From Ailanthus altissimus (taxonomy: Eukaryota; Streptophyta; Magnoliopsida; Sapindales; Simaroubaceae): a stretch of 64,000 bases of DNA. Each line of letters begins with the position of its first letter. The first letter of the stretch is position 1. The notes beneath the pieces were generated by a model, which did not search any database, was not told the DNA's origin, and saw nothing but the letters and a program-made list of their open reading frames with translations. Positions 9,843 to 22,900 of the stretch are shown here, piece by piece. Made by a program: the position numbers and the translations under genes. The stretch is taken from the NCBI GenBank assembly GCA_946807835.1, contig OX327696.1, positions 694,501-758,500 on the forward strand, given 5' to 3'.

Positions 9843-11290
9843 TAAGTAATAATAAGTCTTAGGACTAAACAAATTAGACTTTCTTTAAAATCATAACTCA
9901 AATAGTAATAATAATTTTAATAAATTAAAATTGTCAAGTTTGACTCAAATAAAAATTTTAAAATAATATACCCTTAATTTATGTCATGCATCACTTCTTT
10001 ATATAAATTCCCACATCGTTACATCCTTTATTAATACAACAAAATTTCTACCTCCCAAATTCTTAAGTTGCTTCATTGATATGATGGTGTCAGAGGAAAT
10101 CTTCACTTTTGACCTGGGCTTGCTGCCAGTATGCTTCTTCTTAGTGATCAGGGTGCAGTCGTGAAGATGGGTGTCGTGATGGTTCTTTGGACGTCAAAGA
10201 GATGAGAAATCTTCAAAATTTAGAAGAATTTAATTTGATAATTTTCAACTATATTTGTGTTCTTCTTTCCCTCTCCTTCATGTTATAAACTATTCTGCTT
10301 GTGTTTTTTTTTTTTTTTTTTGTTTTTGACAGAACGTGAGAAAATTTTTAAAGAAACGAAACGAAACTACTCTGGTTATGTTTTAATATTCGATTGTATG
10401 TTTTGTTTTTTTCAAATCATTTCTCCGACAAGATATGGCATTCGCAATATAATTCAAAACTTTTTTTTTTGGGGGGAAACAATAAAATGCTAAAAGAAAT
10501 AAGAGTTTATATAGAGAAGTATTTGCCTAGTTATAGTTTTTATATGTTTATTCGCTAGAGAGAATGAGTTAAATTGGCCCTAATATGACAATGACAAAAT
10601 GTGAGCTTTGTAACTATTTAGCCTTTTATTATCCATTGCTAGCTATCAATTGTTTTGTTGGACTAAAATTAAGATATTATTCTAGGAGATGCTAGATGTT
10701 GGGAAACATATTGGTATAGCATAATTTGACAATAAGTTGATCCTATTAATTCTTTTGACAAATTTAAACAAATTATTTAATCTATTATCTGATAAATCAT
10801 TTGCAATAGTCTCATTTAATTTTTTTTTCATATTTAATCTTTTTCACACATATAAAAAAACCATTTACATTATATAAATAATTTTAATTATAACAAAAAA
10901 CAATCTAAAACCATTTTTTTTAAAAAGCTAATACGTTTATATTGCTTCTTCCATTGCAGTTGCATCATAACATATGTCTTGCACAAATTTGTTACTTGCC
11001 TATCCTAAGTGGCTTGTTGAGAGAATAATTTTAGAGGAGATGCTTTTAAAAATGTGTTCCAAATACACTAGGGATATAGTTTTAAATATATTTGTCAGTA
11101 ATAAATGTCAAAACTTTGACATTTCAGATTTCCTCCATTTAATTGAAAGAGTGTTTTAGTCTTTCTACCTAAAGAGTTGATATTGTAATGAATTACAATA
11201 TTATAATCATTTAAGATATGATAGTTATATAATTCAAATATACATATATTAGTTGAAAAACCATACACATTTTATCTTTGTCATATTAAG
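9843..11290. other. AT-rich stretch, nothing firmly recognised
   Basis: Bases 9848-9960 repeat a block found at 5965-6110. Open frames such as 10257-10493 consist of T-rich low-complexity codons, and 10974-11159 has no recognisable similarity. Confidence 0.5.
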
Positions 11291-11294
11291 GTTA

Positions 11295-11779
11295 ATTTTG
11301 TTGTAGTTGGTGGCACACCAAAATTGAGGACACCATTTGTGAGAAAGAAATAGTTAGTAACCTAAATTGTTGAATTAAATCGATGCCATTTTTTAAGGCT
11401 AAAGAAGATGTGTTCAATTGAAACACTACCACTCCTCCTATAAATAGAGTTGCTCTATTAGTTCATAAAATCATCCCATACTTCAATCTTATAATTCATT
11501 TTAGAGCAAATTCTTTAGTTTCTCCTTGTTAAGAGAGAAATGTGAGCTTGAAGTGTATCTCCTAGTTTCAAGAGAGGAAGAAAATTATTCTCTCTTTGTA
11601 ATTAGAGAGTAGTTGTAATTCCATTTTTATAGTGAAATTCTCTTATACTTGCCCCGTGATTTTTACCTTAATTTGTTTAAGTATTTTCTATGTAAAATCT
11701 GTATGTCATTTATTTTCTTCCAATTTCTCATCTCTATTTTAAATTAAGATACTACTTCAACCTTTAAATTCCTCTAACA
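11295..11779 (+). repeat. Isolated Copia-type LTR followed by its primer-binding site
   Basis: A TATA box (CTCCTATAAATAGAG, about 11448-11462) is followed by a ~300-base leader with paired AAGAGAG words. It ends in CCTCTAACA just before TGATATCAGAGC (11782-11793), a tRNA-Met PBS with one change. This makes it the 5' LTR of a plus-strand element whose internal region has been lost or eroded after about 11.8 kb. The left end (TGTTGTAGTTGG near 11295) is a guess. Confidence 0.6.
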
Positions 11780-11781
11780 AG

Positions 11782-11793
11782 TGATATCAGAGC
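11782..11793 (+). promoter_or_regulatory. Primer-binding site (tRNA-Met type)
   Basis: TGATATCAGAGC lies two bases after the LTR end CTAACA. The same TGATATCAGAG variant is used by the Copia element at 59 kb. Confidence 0.75.
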
Positions 11794-12379
11794 TTTAAGG
11801 CTTTCAAGTAAAGATATATAATTCAGTACTATTCACAAACATGTAATTGTTCAAGTATACGGTACTATTTATAAATATGATGCTTTTCAAGTATACGGTA
11901 CTATTTACATTATTTTCTCCTTCAACCTTTAAACCCCTCCTTACTCCCAGCTCTTTGTTTACATTATTTTCTCAGACATCTAATGTGTACTCAACATCAC
12001 GTCGACTATTGATTGGTCTTCAACTCAAAATTATGATCAAACTCAATTTTGAATCACCAATTCTAACACTTGTTAAAAAAAGTATGTTTCAGATAAGAAT
12101 TTTAAATGTAGAAATTCGCATCTTTAAAATATGGACTTGAAATATATGTGTAAAAACAAATTAAAATATAATAAGAAATTAAAAACTTACACTCTTACTG
12201 ATTTTAGTCTTCAGAATGGCTTAGTTTATAGAAGAAAATAAACATTATTAAGGAAAAAATAAAAGGAATTAAAACATTATTTGAGGATATGATTTAAGAG
12301 ATGTAAATAATGTATGCTTAATATAAAAAATATCTTCATATTTGATGATACGATTTAAGACTTTATAACTACCTAAGAA
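11794..12379. other. Non-coding stretch with short duplicated words
   Basis: TTCAAGTATACGGTACTATTTA occurs twice (about 11849 and 11887) and TTTACATTATTTTCTC twice (about 11905 and 11958). A 97-codon frame at 11847-12140 spans these repeats and shows no family signature; I do not count it as a gene. Confidence 0.4.
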
Positions 12380-13110
12380 CCTTTACTATGTTGAAGATGT
12401 TCCAGCTCCACTTCAAGTATGGTTTCTCTTGAAGGAAATTCTTCACTTCACCTTTCAGAAAGGAAGCTTTTTCTTCAATTTACTTTAGGGTAGATTAGAT
12501 CTGCACTATCCTCTACTACTTTATTATTCGCCTGCTTCACATCCTCTAACTCTTTGAACAACTACTCGAAATATTACAATACCGCACCATATGTCACTTG
12601 GTAGATTGCTTCCTTCAGTTATGCTTTTGCATTAACTCTGAATTCAAAGTAGCCAACTGATCCTGGAAGCAAGACTTCATAATTGCCTAAGAACATTCTT
12701 TGTGCTAAAGGCGATCTAACTACACTTTAAGTATCACCTTCCTTTAAAGAAAATTGTCCACTTTGCCTTTTAGGAATGAAACCTTTTCTTCGATTTTCTT
12801 AAAGGCTGACTGGATCTGAACATGATTCTCTATTAGTTTATTATTTTCTTGCTTTATATCCTTCAGCTATTTGAATAGCTACTCAAACTCCTGTTGTAGT
12901 TGGGAACCCTTTTGATGATCTTCTATCTTAATACAAAGCTCCTTATTGTCTTTCTCGAGCTGACTTAAATCAAAATTGAGGATTAGGTTCCTTCCTTTGA
13001 GGAACACCTCATCTTCATCTTTTCTCTTCATCAGTTTGGTGATGTGCTTGATTTCTTTATTTTCTTCCGTCGCTTCCTACCTAAAATGCCTCGATTATAA
13101 AAAGTTTATC
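12380..13110 (-). pseudogene. Broken coiled-coil reading frame with an internal duplication
   Basis: On the minus strand, from about 13060 downward, the frame reads EIKHITKLMKRKDEDEVFLK, then LSQLEKDNKELCIKIEDHQ, then SAFKKIEEKVSFLKG. These are charged heptad-like segments interrupted by in-frame stops near 12880, 12870 and 12740. A second, diverged copy of the KIEEKVSFLKGKVDNFL segment (12480-12430, IEEKASFLKGEVKNFL) shows a roughly 310-base internal tandem duplication. Such Lys/Glu-rich coiled coils occur at the C-termini of plant transposon-associated proteins, but I cannot assign a family. It could also be a cellular gene remnant. Confidence 0.5.
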
Positions 13111-13551
13111 CTATACTTTCTGCACAATAACAAGAGAGGTAAGAAGAGCATAATGATATAAACCAAAAATAAAAGGCAAGTCCTTACCACGCCTCCATAC
13201 TTATCCCAAGTGGCACTATCTCCAAGTTCGAACGGATGAATAACCCTGCCATCACAACTGCAAAACTTTCACCTTCCAACTGCAAAATGGTACTGTCTTA
13301 TATGTTTTCTCCAGTACTTTTCTTCCAAAAGCGTGGCGTGAACTCACTAGCCTTGATGTGGCGAGTAAACCCAAGACTACAGTGACTCCCCTCTTTTTGT
13401 TTTTACACTTATAGAGAGGGAAGTATCCTTTGATAAGTTTGAGATGTCCTACACAAAAGGACTCTTTACAAAAGTGAACACTACAAGAATTAGGATCCTT
13501 ATGAAATAGAAGAGTTAAAATTTCAAAAATAAAAAACTAATCATCAGGAGC
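13111..13551. other. Stretch without recognised features
   Basis: No coding similarity or repeat ends are seen. Confidence 0.4.
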
Positions 13552-14002
13552 TTAAAAGAGAAACATCATAGATCCTTTTGACTTAAATGTTTGGGCTATT
13601 CTTGTATTCCTTGTAAAAATCTCTTATGAGGAGATACTAAGAGGTCTTAGAGAGTCATGGTGATCAAGGGTAGATACTTAGAGGTCTCTATGGGAGATAC
13701 TAAGGGGTCTTGTGGGATCATTAATGATATAAGAAGATACTTAGTGATATATATCAATAATAAGAAGCTGGATCATGGATCCTCTATGGACGTAGGCAAT
13801 TTTGGGCTGAACCACATATATCTTGTGTCTTGTGATTGGTTTTTTTTCTTTGTTTTTATTGGTGTGTTAATCTTATGTGTTCTTTCTTATGGTGTGAGTT
13901 ATGATTTTTTCCTGCGCATAGAGTAAAAGGAGTATCAAGGTTGTGGCTTAGTTGATGTCATAAAAGTGTCAAATTGAAGTGTATGGATTGATATTTACAA
14001 CA
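13552..14002 (+). repeat. Family B LTR fragment (3' half)
   Basis: It matches the second half of the family B LTRs, from AAAAGAGAAACATCATAGATCC through the repeated GAGATACTAAGAGGTCTTA words and the GGGCTGAACCACATA box to GATATTTACAACA. U3 is missing and no PBS follows, so this is a truncated solo-type LTR. It retains an open frame (13657-13926) homologous to those in the other two copies. Confidence 0.82.
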
Positions 14003-16449
14003 ATGCCCTTTGAGATGGCATAATACTTCTTAAGCTCCGCAACGGAGAGTGAACTAATATCCTTTCCCATATTTCAAAGTGATAAATTCCAAAAGACGTA
14101 GAGTAAATACGAGGTTTTTTATTCGAAGTAGAAAAAGGGAAATTTCAATTAGAACATGAAATGAAACTAAGGCAATCGTCTCCAATTTATTCTTATTTAA
14201 GGAAGGCACCGTGTCACTCAGAAGAAAAGGAAACACTTTCTAGAGGTAAATTGTTTCTACAAAATGAAATGATAGGCGGGATCTTTCAAATCAGGAGACG
14301 TAACTCTTATGAATTGGTTTAAAAATTTATTTAAATGAAAAAGTGCATCCAAAAAGTTTTCTCAAAATAGATACACACTCCTTCATTCTAAGAGACATTT
14401 GTTGGGCTCATAATTAGAAAAGAATTCAACACAACCTACAAACCCAATTAAAAGAGTCATTAAGAGAAAAAAGCTTTAATTAAAAGATATAGAACTGACA
14501 AGAATCAACGGGTTGATAGACTAAAAAGAAGGGCTTGTAAAGATTGAAATTATAATGATGCCTTCTAACTTAAGTGAAATAGTTAAAATTCAAATACAAG
14601 AGAGAAATTTGAATCAAACTCAAGCTTTCTTCATGTTTTCTCAATCTAAAAAGGAAAACACGCAAGGAACTTTGGAAATGTTTGAATTCTATTTTTTTTA
14701 TGATTATTTATTATTGCATAATTTATTGATCTCATATATGAAAAAGAATCCTTATTCAACTGCTCTGGTAGAGAAACCGTGATTCATTAAACAAAGAACT
14801 ATACTAAAACAATGGCATTATAATCCTCATATAAATTGGACTTTACACACTAAATAAACATACATAATTCATCGCTTGAATTCATTAGAAAATACAATAA
14901 AGAATCTTAGAAGCACTCTTAAGATCTTGAGTAATCTCTGAGAACACTCTTTAACAAAAAAGATAATCTCTTGATTGCTAAACACACCCACACACAGCAT
15001 TCGATTTTTTGTCTCACCAACTTAAGCGTTGAGTGTTTTTTTTTTATAGGACAATCTTGTTCTTGCACTGTAATCGCATCACAAAAGAAAAAGATAATAT
15101 TATTATAAAAATTTGTTAAAGACTCGAGAGTGTAGAAATAAATTTTTGAAAGAACTTCAGAAGACATAAAATATCAAAATCTCTACTACTTTCCCAAAAG
15201 TCAAAAGCACACTTCAATGTGTTCTTTGTCGTTATGTTATTCCCATTTTGCTTTGTTTTGAATTTTTTTCTTCTTGTTAAGAAATTACATTGCCTAGTTG
15301 GGGTAATTCAAACAATTAAAAAAACATTGAATGTGAAAAACATTGTTTCGCGACTGTGGGGCATAAATATGCTTTAGCTACTTCAACCTTTGAAGTAATT
15401 TTATCTTGAATTTTTTTTTCCCTCCACTGAATTCACAAACTGATTGAACTAAAGCTATTAGGGGTATTCTTTTATTATTTTGATTTAGTTATCTTTAAAA
15501 GAATAATTATCTAGATTATATTTTAATTATTTGATAATCCTAAATGCCCAATCATACATGGAGTGTGAGTAAGAAGTTTGTGTAATTTATATAAAAAAAC
15601 AATCACTTTACCTTAAATATTTTTGACATCGCTTTACCTTACCAAGCCCGGAGAAGTGTTAGCTTATAGATACCGAAAAGCCCCCTAAATTCATTCCATT
15701 TTTCATAAGTGAGAAACTCTTTCACCTAACGCATTTCTCCACTTTTCTTTTCCAGAAAATGAAAATATCTCTTAGAAAACGTTATCAAACGCCCTCGAAT
15801 ATAGTGAAGACGACTCTTACTATTGAGTTTTAAGAACTAATAAAAATGTGATACTGCTACATCCCTAATCAAAATTTAAAATTGCAAATTTATTTTTGGT
15901 ATAATTGATATTTTATAACATGAAATAGGAATCGAATGGAAAAATTTTGACCACCTAACCAAAAGTATCAATTAATATTTTAAACATAAAAAATAAATCG
16001 AACCAAATCAAATTGATTGAATTCAATTTTTCAACTTTTTTGCCCACTCCTAATTACTTTTTTAACACTTTTTTGTTTAGTAAAGAGAACCACCAGTAAA
16101 ACAATGCTTAAAAACTGTCTTCTTCCTATATTAGGTTTCTTGACTCGACTAATAATTATCCTACAAGTTCAAGAAAATGATTGATTATATATTTCTCCCT
16201 TTTGACAACATAGAAATCTAATCTAGCCTTTCCGCTTTATTTTTATTCTTTGATTGATGGTTTTAGTGATATGCATGAATTTAATATTTCTTTTCACAAA
16301 CGCTCAAAATTATAACTATAAAAAGAAACAACAAAAAGCTGAGAATCAAATTAAGTTCAACAAATTCTGAAAAACTGGGAGCTTTTAAATGTCAACAAGG
16401 AATTGAATAGGCATTGCCAGAAAAGCAAACAAACTAATCAAAAGCATAT
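14003..16449. other. Gene-free stretch 3' of the TNL gene
   Basis: A 75-codon open frame (14555-14782) and a minus-strand one (14919-15167) show no recognisable domain. Base composition is AT-rich with T runs. I see no paired terminal repeats. Confidence 0.45.
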
Positions 16450-16944
16450 CTACTTTAATCTTTTGAGGTGTGGTTCCTTGTCTTCCTCTGCTTCATCTTC
16501 TTTATACAATAAATGGATTCCACATTCTTTCACCGCAGCATACTCTCTGTGTTCACTATAATGATTTTCAATATAGAATTGAAGAAAGACCTCATTTTCG
16601 TAACAAGATTTACAATCCAAACGCTCTTTATAAAAGAACCCCAAAAATATATGATTGGATTGAACATAACCGGCATAGGGCCCAACTGAAAAGTGCTGGG
16701 CATCATTGCCATAACGTCCTTTTGTTTTATGCTTGAGTTCACAACAAACTCCAAAGCCCCACTTAATATCAGGATGTTCTTGAAAGGATACAATAGCACA
16801 TAATTCAAAACAAACAAAATTATCACTGTACCAACCCAGTGGCAGCTGCACAGTTATGGAAGATCCCCTCCCTTGATAGCTAAACCACTTTGGGACTTCA
16901 CTTCCAGGGAAACATATATTGCCATCAAGTGCTCGATAATAATT
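16450..16944 (-). CDS. TNL exon 5: C-terminal C-JID/post-LRR domain
   Basis: The acceptor is TTGGCACAG/AATTATTAT. Residues 1055-1218 contain FPGSEVPKWFSYQ with the conserved PG.E.P.WF signature of the post-LRR (C-JID) domain, then SSITVQLP, WYSDNFVCFELCAIV and a charged tail ending HLKRLK. In resistosome structures of related TNLs this domain contacts the effector together with the LRRs. The stop is at 16450-16452. Confidence 0.87.
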   Translation of the reverse strand, partial: NYYRALDGNICFPGSEVPKWFSYQGRGSSITVQLPLGWYSDNFVCFELCAIVSFQEHPDIKWGFGVCCELKHKTKGRYGNDAQHFSVGPYAGYVQSNHIFLGFFYKERLDCKSCYENEVFLQFYIENHYSEHREYAAVKECGIHLLYKEDEAEEDKEPHLKRLK

Positions 16945-19900
16945 CTGTGCCAAAAAACCATCATTTTTTTTAAATAGTCAACTTGATAAACGATAATAAT
17001 TAACATTGTATAAAAATAGATAATTAGGGACATACTCTATTAAATCCTTTCCGCCATTTAATAGCCATAGAAAGAATATTTGGATGCGCATCTTTGACCA
17101 TTTGACAGACCTTGACCGATTCCAATTTCAAACAATTTCTCAAGTCAATAGTTTGGTATGACGACTGAGGTGTGAATAAAAATGATAAACCTGATAGAGC
17201 TTCAAGTGAAGTGCAACCACGTGCATTCATCGCAGATATCTGGCGTGGAAGATCCGGTAAGCATTGAAGCCTCTTACAATCACTTATGCTGAGAATGTAT
17301 AGCTTAGAAAGGTTTATGATGCTTGGTGAAATGCTCTCGAAATTGTTTTTGTCTAGACGCAATACTTCTAATGATGATAACTGGCCAAGACTTTCAGGTA
17401 GCTCTGTGACACCGCAATCAATGAGAGTTAGATACCTTAGACTGCATAAGCCATCCAAAGGTAATGAAATAAGAAGCAATAAGAAACCCATCTTCTCATT
17501 AATCTTGCATCTCTCGAAAGATAACTTCTCAACTTTGTTCAAACATATGATGGATGACGGTATTTCTCTTATAGATGTTTCGTCTAAATTCAGCATCTTC
17601 AATGATTCTAAATTTCCTAATTCATCTGGCAATCTCTGAAGATTGGAGCAACCACTGAGTTTGAGAATTCCAAGAGATTTCAACTTACAAAACGTGCTTG
17701 GGAGGCTCTCGAGGATTTCACAATTACAAAGATCCAAGGTATAAAGTTTCAACAGACACCCGATAGATGAGGGTAGTTCTTTGATTGCAGTTCCACTAGC
17801 AGACAACAGCTTCAATGATTCTACATTTCCTAATTCATCCGGCAATCTCTGAAGATTGGAGCAACCTCTAAGTACAAGAGATATAAGAGACTTCAAATTA
17901 CATAGGCTGCCTGGTAGACTCTCAAGGATTTTACAATCATAAAGACACAAGGTACTTAGTCTTGATAGACAACAGATGGATGAGGGCAGTTCCCTGATTG
18001 CAATTCCATTTAAATATAACTCTTTTATATTACAAGATGAGATCTCTGGAAAACTCTTCAGATTTGAGCAGCCCATAAGACAGAGTTCTTCAAGAGATTC
18101 CAAATGAATGCTAGTTGGAAGGCTCTTCAAACTTACGCAGTCTTTTAGAGACAGGAAAACAAGTTTATTCAGACGTAGAGTAGAACTTTCGCTGTGAATC
18201 TCAATCAAACTTTTGCAGCGATCTAACTTCAAGATCTCAAGATTTATAGCGAGTGAGAGGTCTGGAAGTTTTCTCAACTGTTTAGATTCACTGAGGTCTA
18301 TGTGTTTTAAATTAACAAACTTCTTTCCAAAAAAGAAAGAAAAGAAACACAAAAGAGACAAATAGGAATAATTAGCAACCTTGATATTTATTTAAAAGTT
18401 ATATATTACAGATAAACTACCAAATAAATATTAGTGAATTTACTATTTAGCCCTCAATAAAATATTAAGATTACCCATTTCGTATGTTATTTTTGAAAAG
18501 CCAAAAAAATCCAAAGGGGTAAGACAGTATTAATCTTCAATTAATAATAGTTAAAAGACCCCTTTAATAGACTTTTGGCTTTTTAAAAACAACAAAAGAG
18601 AATGTGTTTATTTTAATTATAAGAGATAATTGAAAATTCACTTAAATATAAAGATATACCTGAACACCATCCCAGAGTTGTTCAACATTGCTGCGAGGCA
18701 TTATAAGTGAAACAAGATTCTCATGATGAAAGCTTGAAGGCAATGATTTCAATGGATATCCATCCCAGCGAAAGTAACTCAACTCAGTAAATATCGTGCC
18801 TTGAAAATGACACACTGTGCATTTATTCTCCTTTCCATAGAATTTTAAGAATCTCAAAGTCGACATGTTTGTGAAAGTAGAGGGATCTAAATGTATCTCC
18901 TTAGTAACTTCAGACATATTCAAGGAGATGCCACGGACTTGATCAGTCCCCTAATAATCAATGAGAAGCCCACAAGTTAGTATCAAACTTTCAGTTGTCA
19001 TGAAAATCAATGATAAAAGCAAAATAAAGAACCATTGGGCTAATAAAAAACTTTAAAACTTAAATTCCTATATATATTATTTTTCTCTTTTTTAATTAAA
19101 TGAAAACCAATAAACAATTTGGGGATTCTCTCCATGTAATATCTTTAAATAAGTGGAGGTTAATTGAGTTCTTTAAATAATATTATATATTCCTTGCTTA
19201 TTTATTCGGAGGAATTAAACTTTAATCAAGTACAGCATAGCAACAATCGTGATAATCATAAACTCTTGTTTTGTTCTTTTAATAGAATTAATATCAACAA
19301 CAAAACGACACCAAATGTTTTGTTTGTTGCCACTTTAGTCTTGAGCATACAGTTCTCCATTGTAATTAATTACGTAATGTTCATGAAAAATAGAATTAGT
19401 ATTAATTTCTCTTAATGATTAGCCTTTTGCACTAATCCATTATTAAGATTCTATGCGCCCTAATGCCATCATAACTTGGTATTTAGTACCTTAAGAACTT
19501 TATACGTATGTGAAAGACTTAACTCACAAATAATCAAGAACATAAAATGATCAATACACCAATAAAGATAAAGAAAACATACCACAAGACACAAGATATA
19601 CGTAATAATGTAAAATGCCTAGTTTATGATGGATCTATGATCTAGTTTTTTTTATTAATTAAATCACTAAGTATCTCTTGATCACTACAATCTTAAGACC
19701 TCTTAGTATCTCAACTTATAGATCTCTAAGTATCTTTTAAATCACCATAATCTTAAGACCTCTTAATATCTACTATTATCTATAAGAGATTTTATCAAGA
19801 AATATAAAAATAGTCTAAGCTCTCTTAAAAAGATCTCTCATTATGCTTGAGATGCTTAACTAATTCTAAGGGGTTATAAAGGTTTATAAAATGCTTACAA

Positions 19901-22900
19901 TGGCCTAAGAAACTCTAAATTCCACTTAAAGGAGTCAATCAAAACTAAAAATGAACTTTTTAAAATTAGCAACATTGGGGCATTAATGCGACTATTAGGC
20001 CAATGCTAAGGGCATTCCCCGATGAATGTCAGGGCATTTTCTAATGTTGGGGTGTTCTAAAGCTAATGCTAGGATGTTGGACCTTCTAGAATTCACGTTA
20101 GGGCATTTTATCTTCCAACGCTGAGACGTTTAGACCTGTAGCATCCCACTTGTGTTTCCTCACTTCTCCTTACTTTTCGACTCTTGTTTTGTTCCATCCT
20201 CATACGTCTTTTATGTACTAACTTCATGTACATTTGACGTTGGAATCGCCAATTAAAGAGAAGAATCTCCAATGGGAGAACACTGAGAAGGCCAAATAAA
20301 TCATTTTTAATGCCAATTTGGTTGAGAATGATACTAATCCTAGTTTAAAGTATCAAAAGTCCACAAAACAAAACTTATTTTAAGAATTCAAATCCCTCAT
20401 TCAAGAAGAAAAATACATGTTTTATTTATGGTAAGATTAGTCATTTTATTTATCAATGTAAGCACAAAAAAGATATAAGAAGGGAAACAATAAAAATCCA
20501 AAAGCTAATTTGGTAAAGGGAGATGATGTGATTGTCACTGTTATGGTTTCCAAAGTAAACAGGGTTGCCAATGGCAACAAAGAGTGAGTCATAGATTTTG
20601 GAACCACAGGGCATTTATGTAGTGACAAAAATATTTTCAATAACTATGTTCAAGCAAGAGAATGAGAAGAATAAGTTTATCTTAGTAATTCTCATCCTGC
20701 ACCTGTGGTGAGGAAAGGGAATATTTTTCTTAAATTGATTTCTGAAAAAACTCTTATATTGAACAATGTATTTCATGTTGTTAACATTAGATACAATCTC
20801 ATTTCTGTATTTATTCTTGGTAAAGCAAATGTAAAAGTCTCATTTGAAGGGGACAAAGTTGTAATAACCAAAGTGGAACATTCATTGGAAAGGGAAATTG
20901 TTCCAATGATTTTTTCAAATCGAATGTAATTGATTCAAATTTTAATGAAAGTACTTCTTCACTTTATATTGTTAAGTCCTTTGATACATGATATGATAGA
21001 CTAAGTTACTTGAATTATCTTTATTTAAGAAAAATGAAAAGAGTTTATTTATTTCTTAATAAGAACTTAGATAATGTTCATGAGTGTGATGTATGTGTAG
21101 AAGGAAAATCTACAAAAAAAAAAAAAGAGTTGAAAATCAATTACTTTTAGAGAAACGGACTATTTCAGTTTAATTCATAATGACCTTAGTGCATTAAAAG
21201 ATAATATGACTAGAGGAGAAAAAAGATTTTATATAACTTTTATAAATGATTTCTCAAGACATACTAAAATATATCTATTGAGAAATAAAGATGAGTCATT
21301 TAATAAGTCCTTAATCTATAAACAAGAAATTAAAAATCAACTTGGTAAGAAAATTAAAAGGATAAAAACTTATCGATGAGGAGAATATGTGTCTTAACTT
21401 GTTTAATTCATATTATAAGGACAATGGAATCATCCATGAAGTTACACCTTCATACTCTCCAGAATAAGTCACTTGTTGTCTTGTTGTACTACTGATGATA
21501 TATTGTGAGTCATTCCCTAAAGTGAGGTAGTACATCTATAATGGGAAAGGGAGAGTTTTATACTCTTAATAAACTCCATAGCCCATTATTGCATGGTGGT
21601 ATGTTATCCTACAGAAATATACTTGATGGATTCATAACTTGGAAGAGCACCAATTCATATACGTTAAATTCTACTTTGTTTTGGAGTTTATTTGCTCATT
21701 TTGTTTATTTGAAATATGTGAGAAATTGTTGGATATCACAAGTGTATTTCAAAAAAAAAACAAATGTATTTCAAATACATAAAGTAGGGGAAGAGAATCA
21801 AGTGAGAAAAGAGAAGAGAAAAATCAAGTTCTTGAAAAATAACTTGGGTGCCACAGCACGTAGTTGAGTTTCCCAAGTTTGACTTGGCAAGTGTTGACAC
21901 CATAGCGCTAATTTTGGGTGCCGTGGCACCAATTGCTAAAGATGTGACCTTTGAGAAAAGCCACCAAAATTTTCAACTATTGTGGTCTTTTGAAGAGGTT
22001 TGGTGCTTCTCTTGAGAGACATGTCCTCTATATATATGCAAGTACATCACAATTGAAAGAAAAACAATCTCATTCTCTTTGATTCCTCTGGACTAATTCA
22101 TTATACTCCATTACAAAGTCTTACATGTGGTCTAAATAATTACATTTATGTGCAAATTTGCAATTATATTGTCATTGAATCTTAGAAATTATCCTACTAT
22201 TCAAACTCAAACCATTTTTATGACTTGATTAAGATCATTGTGGGTGTAGAAATAATTTTAAAGATAGTGCATTTGCACACCTTAACAAATAAAAATACTT
22301 GTATGTTTTACATCTACTTATTTAACAATATATATATAAGAATAGTTTTTTGCCCAGCAAAATACTGATTCCATTTTAACATAAATAATATAAGAAGGGA
22401 AAATAATTGTTGCATACCTTGTTTCTTAACAAAACTTTAGAAATGTCATGGAGATTGCACAATCGACTGCGTTTTCCAGGATCATTGATAGATTCTTGTC
22501 GAACTATTTCTCTACCCATATCTTGCAACAAATCATGCACATATATTTTGTTGCCGGATATTGTTATAAGAGACTTATGAACAAGCACATTCATTTCTGT
22601 TTTTGGAAATAAACCACACGCATCAAAAAATTTTGTTGCGAAATCTCTATCCTCTCCTACAAAGAAAAATACTATATCCAAAAAAATATTTTTCTCATTG
22701 TCGTCCAAGCCATCATAACTTATTTTTAACACTTCTTGAATCTCTACATTAGGAATTGTTTTCAATTTACTTATCGCACTTTCCCAAACTTCTTTGCTTT
22801 TTTCAAACAAAAAGCAACCAAAAACTTTAAGAGCCAATGGAACACCATGAGCATAACTTATTATCTTCTTCGACAGTTCCATATAACTTTCATCTGGAAG

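Larger units (their letters stand above)
18951..22417 (-). other. TNL intron 3 (3467 bp), loaded with retroelement debris
   Basis: It begins GTATGC and ends TTATTAG on the minus strand. From exon 3 towards exon 2 it contains a diverged family B LTR (about 19480-20230, minus strand), then a plus-strand Copia internal remnant and a likely 3' LTR (about 20285-22200). TNL introns at this position are typically a few hundred bases or less. The exon phases on both sides are preserved. Confidence 0.75.

Noticed and set aside
14555..14782. 75-codon open frame considered as an organellar-type or small cellular gene
   Set aside because: The codons are AT-driven, no motif is recognisable, and neither a promoter nor splice context supports it.
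17286..17639. 117-codon plus-strand open frame
   Set aside because: It is the antisense shadow of TNL exon 4; the minus-strand LRR frame is clearly the coding one.
22376..22417. Extension of the NB-ARC frame beyond RNK (VCNNYF...)
   Set aside because: A consensus GTATGC donor follows RNK, exon 3 resumes in the matching phase with the conserved GTDQVRGIS start, and the extension is intronic in composition.
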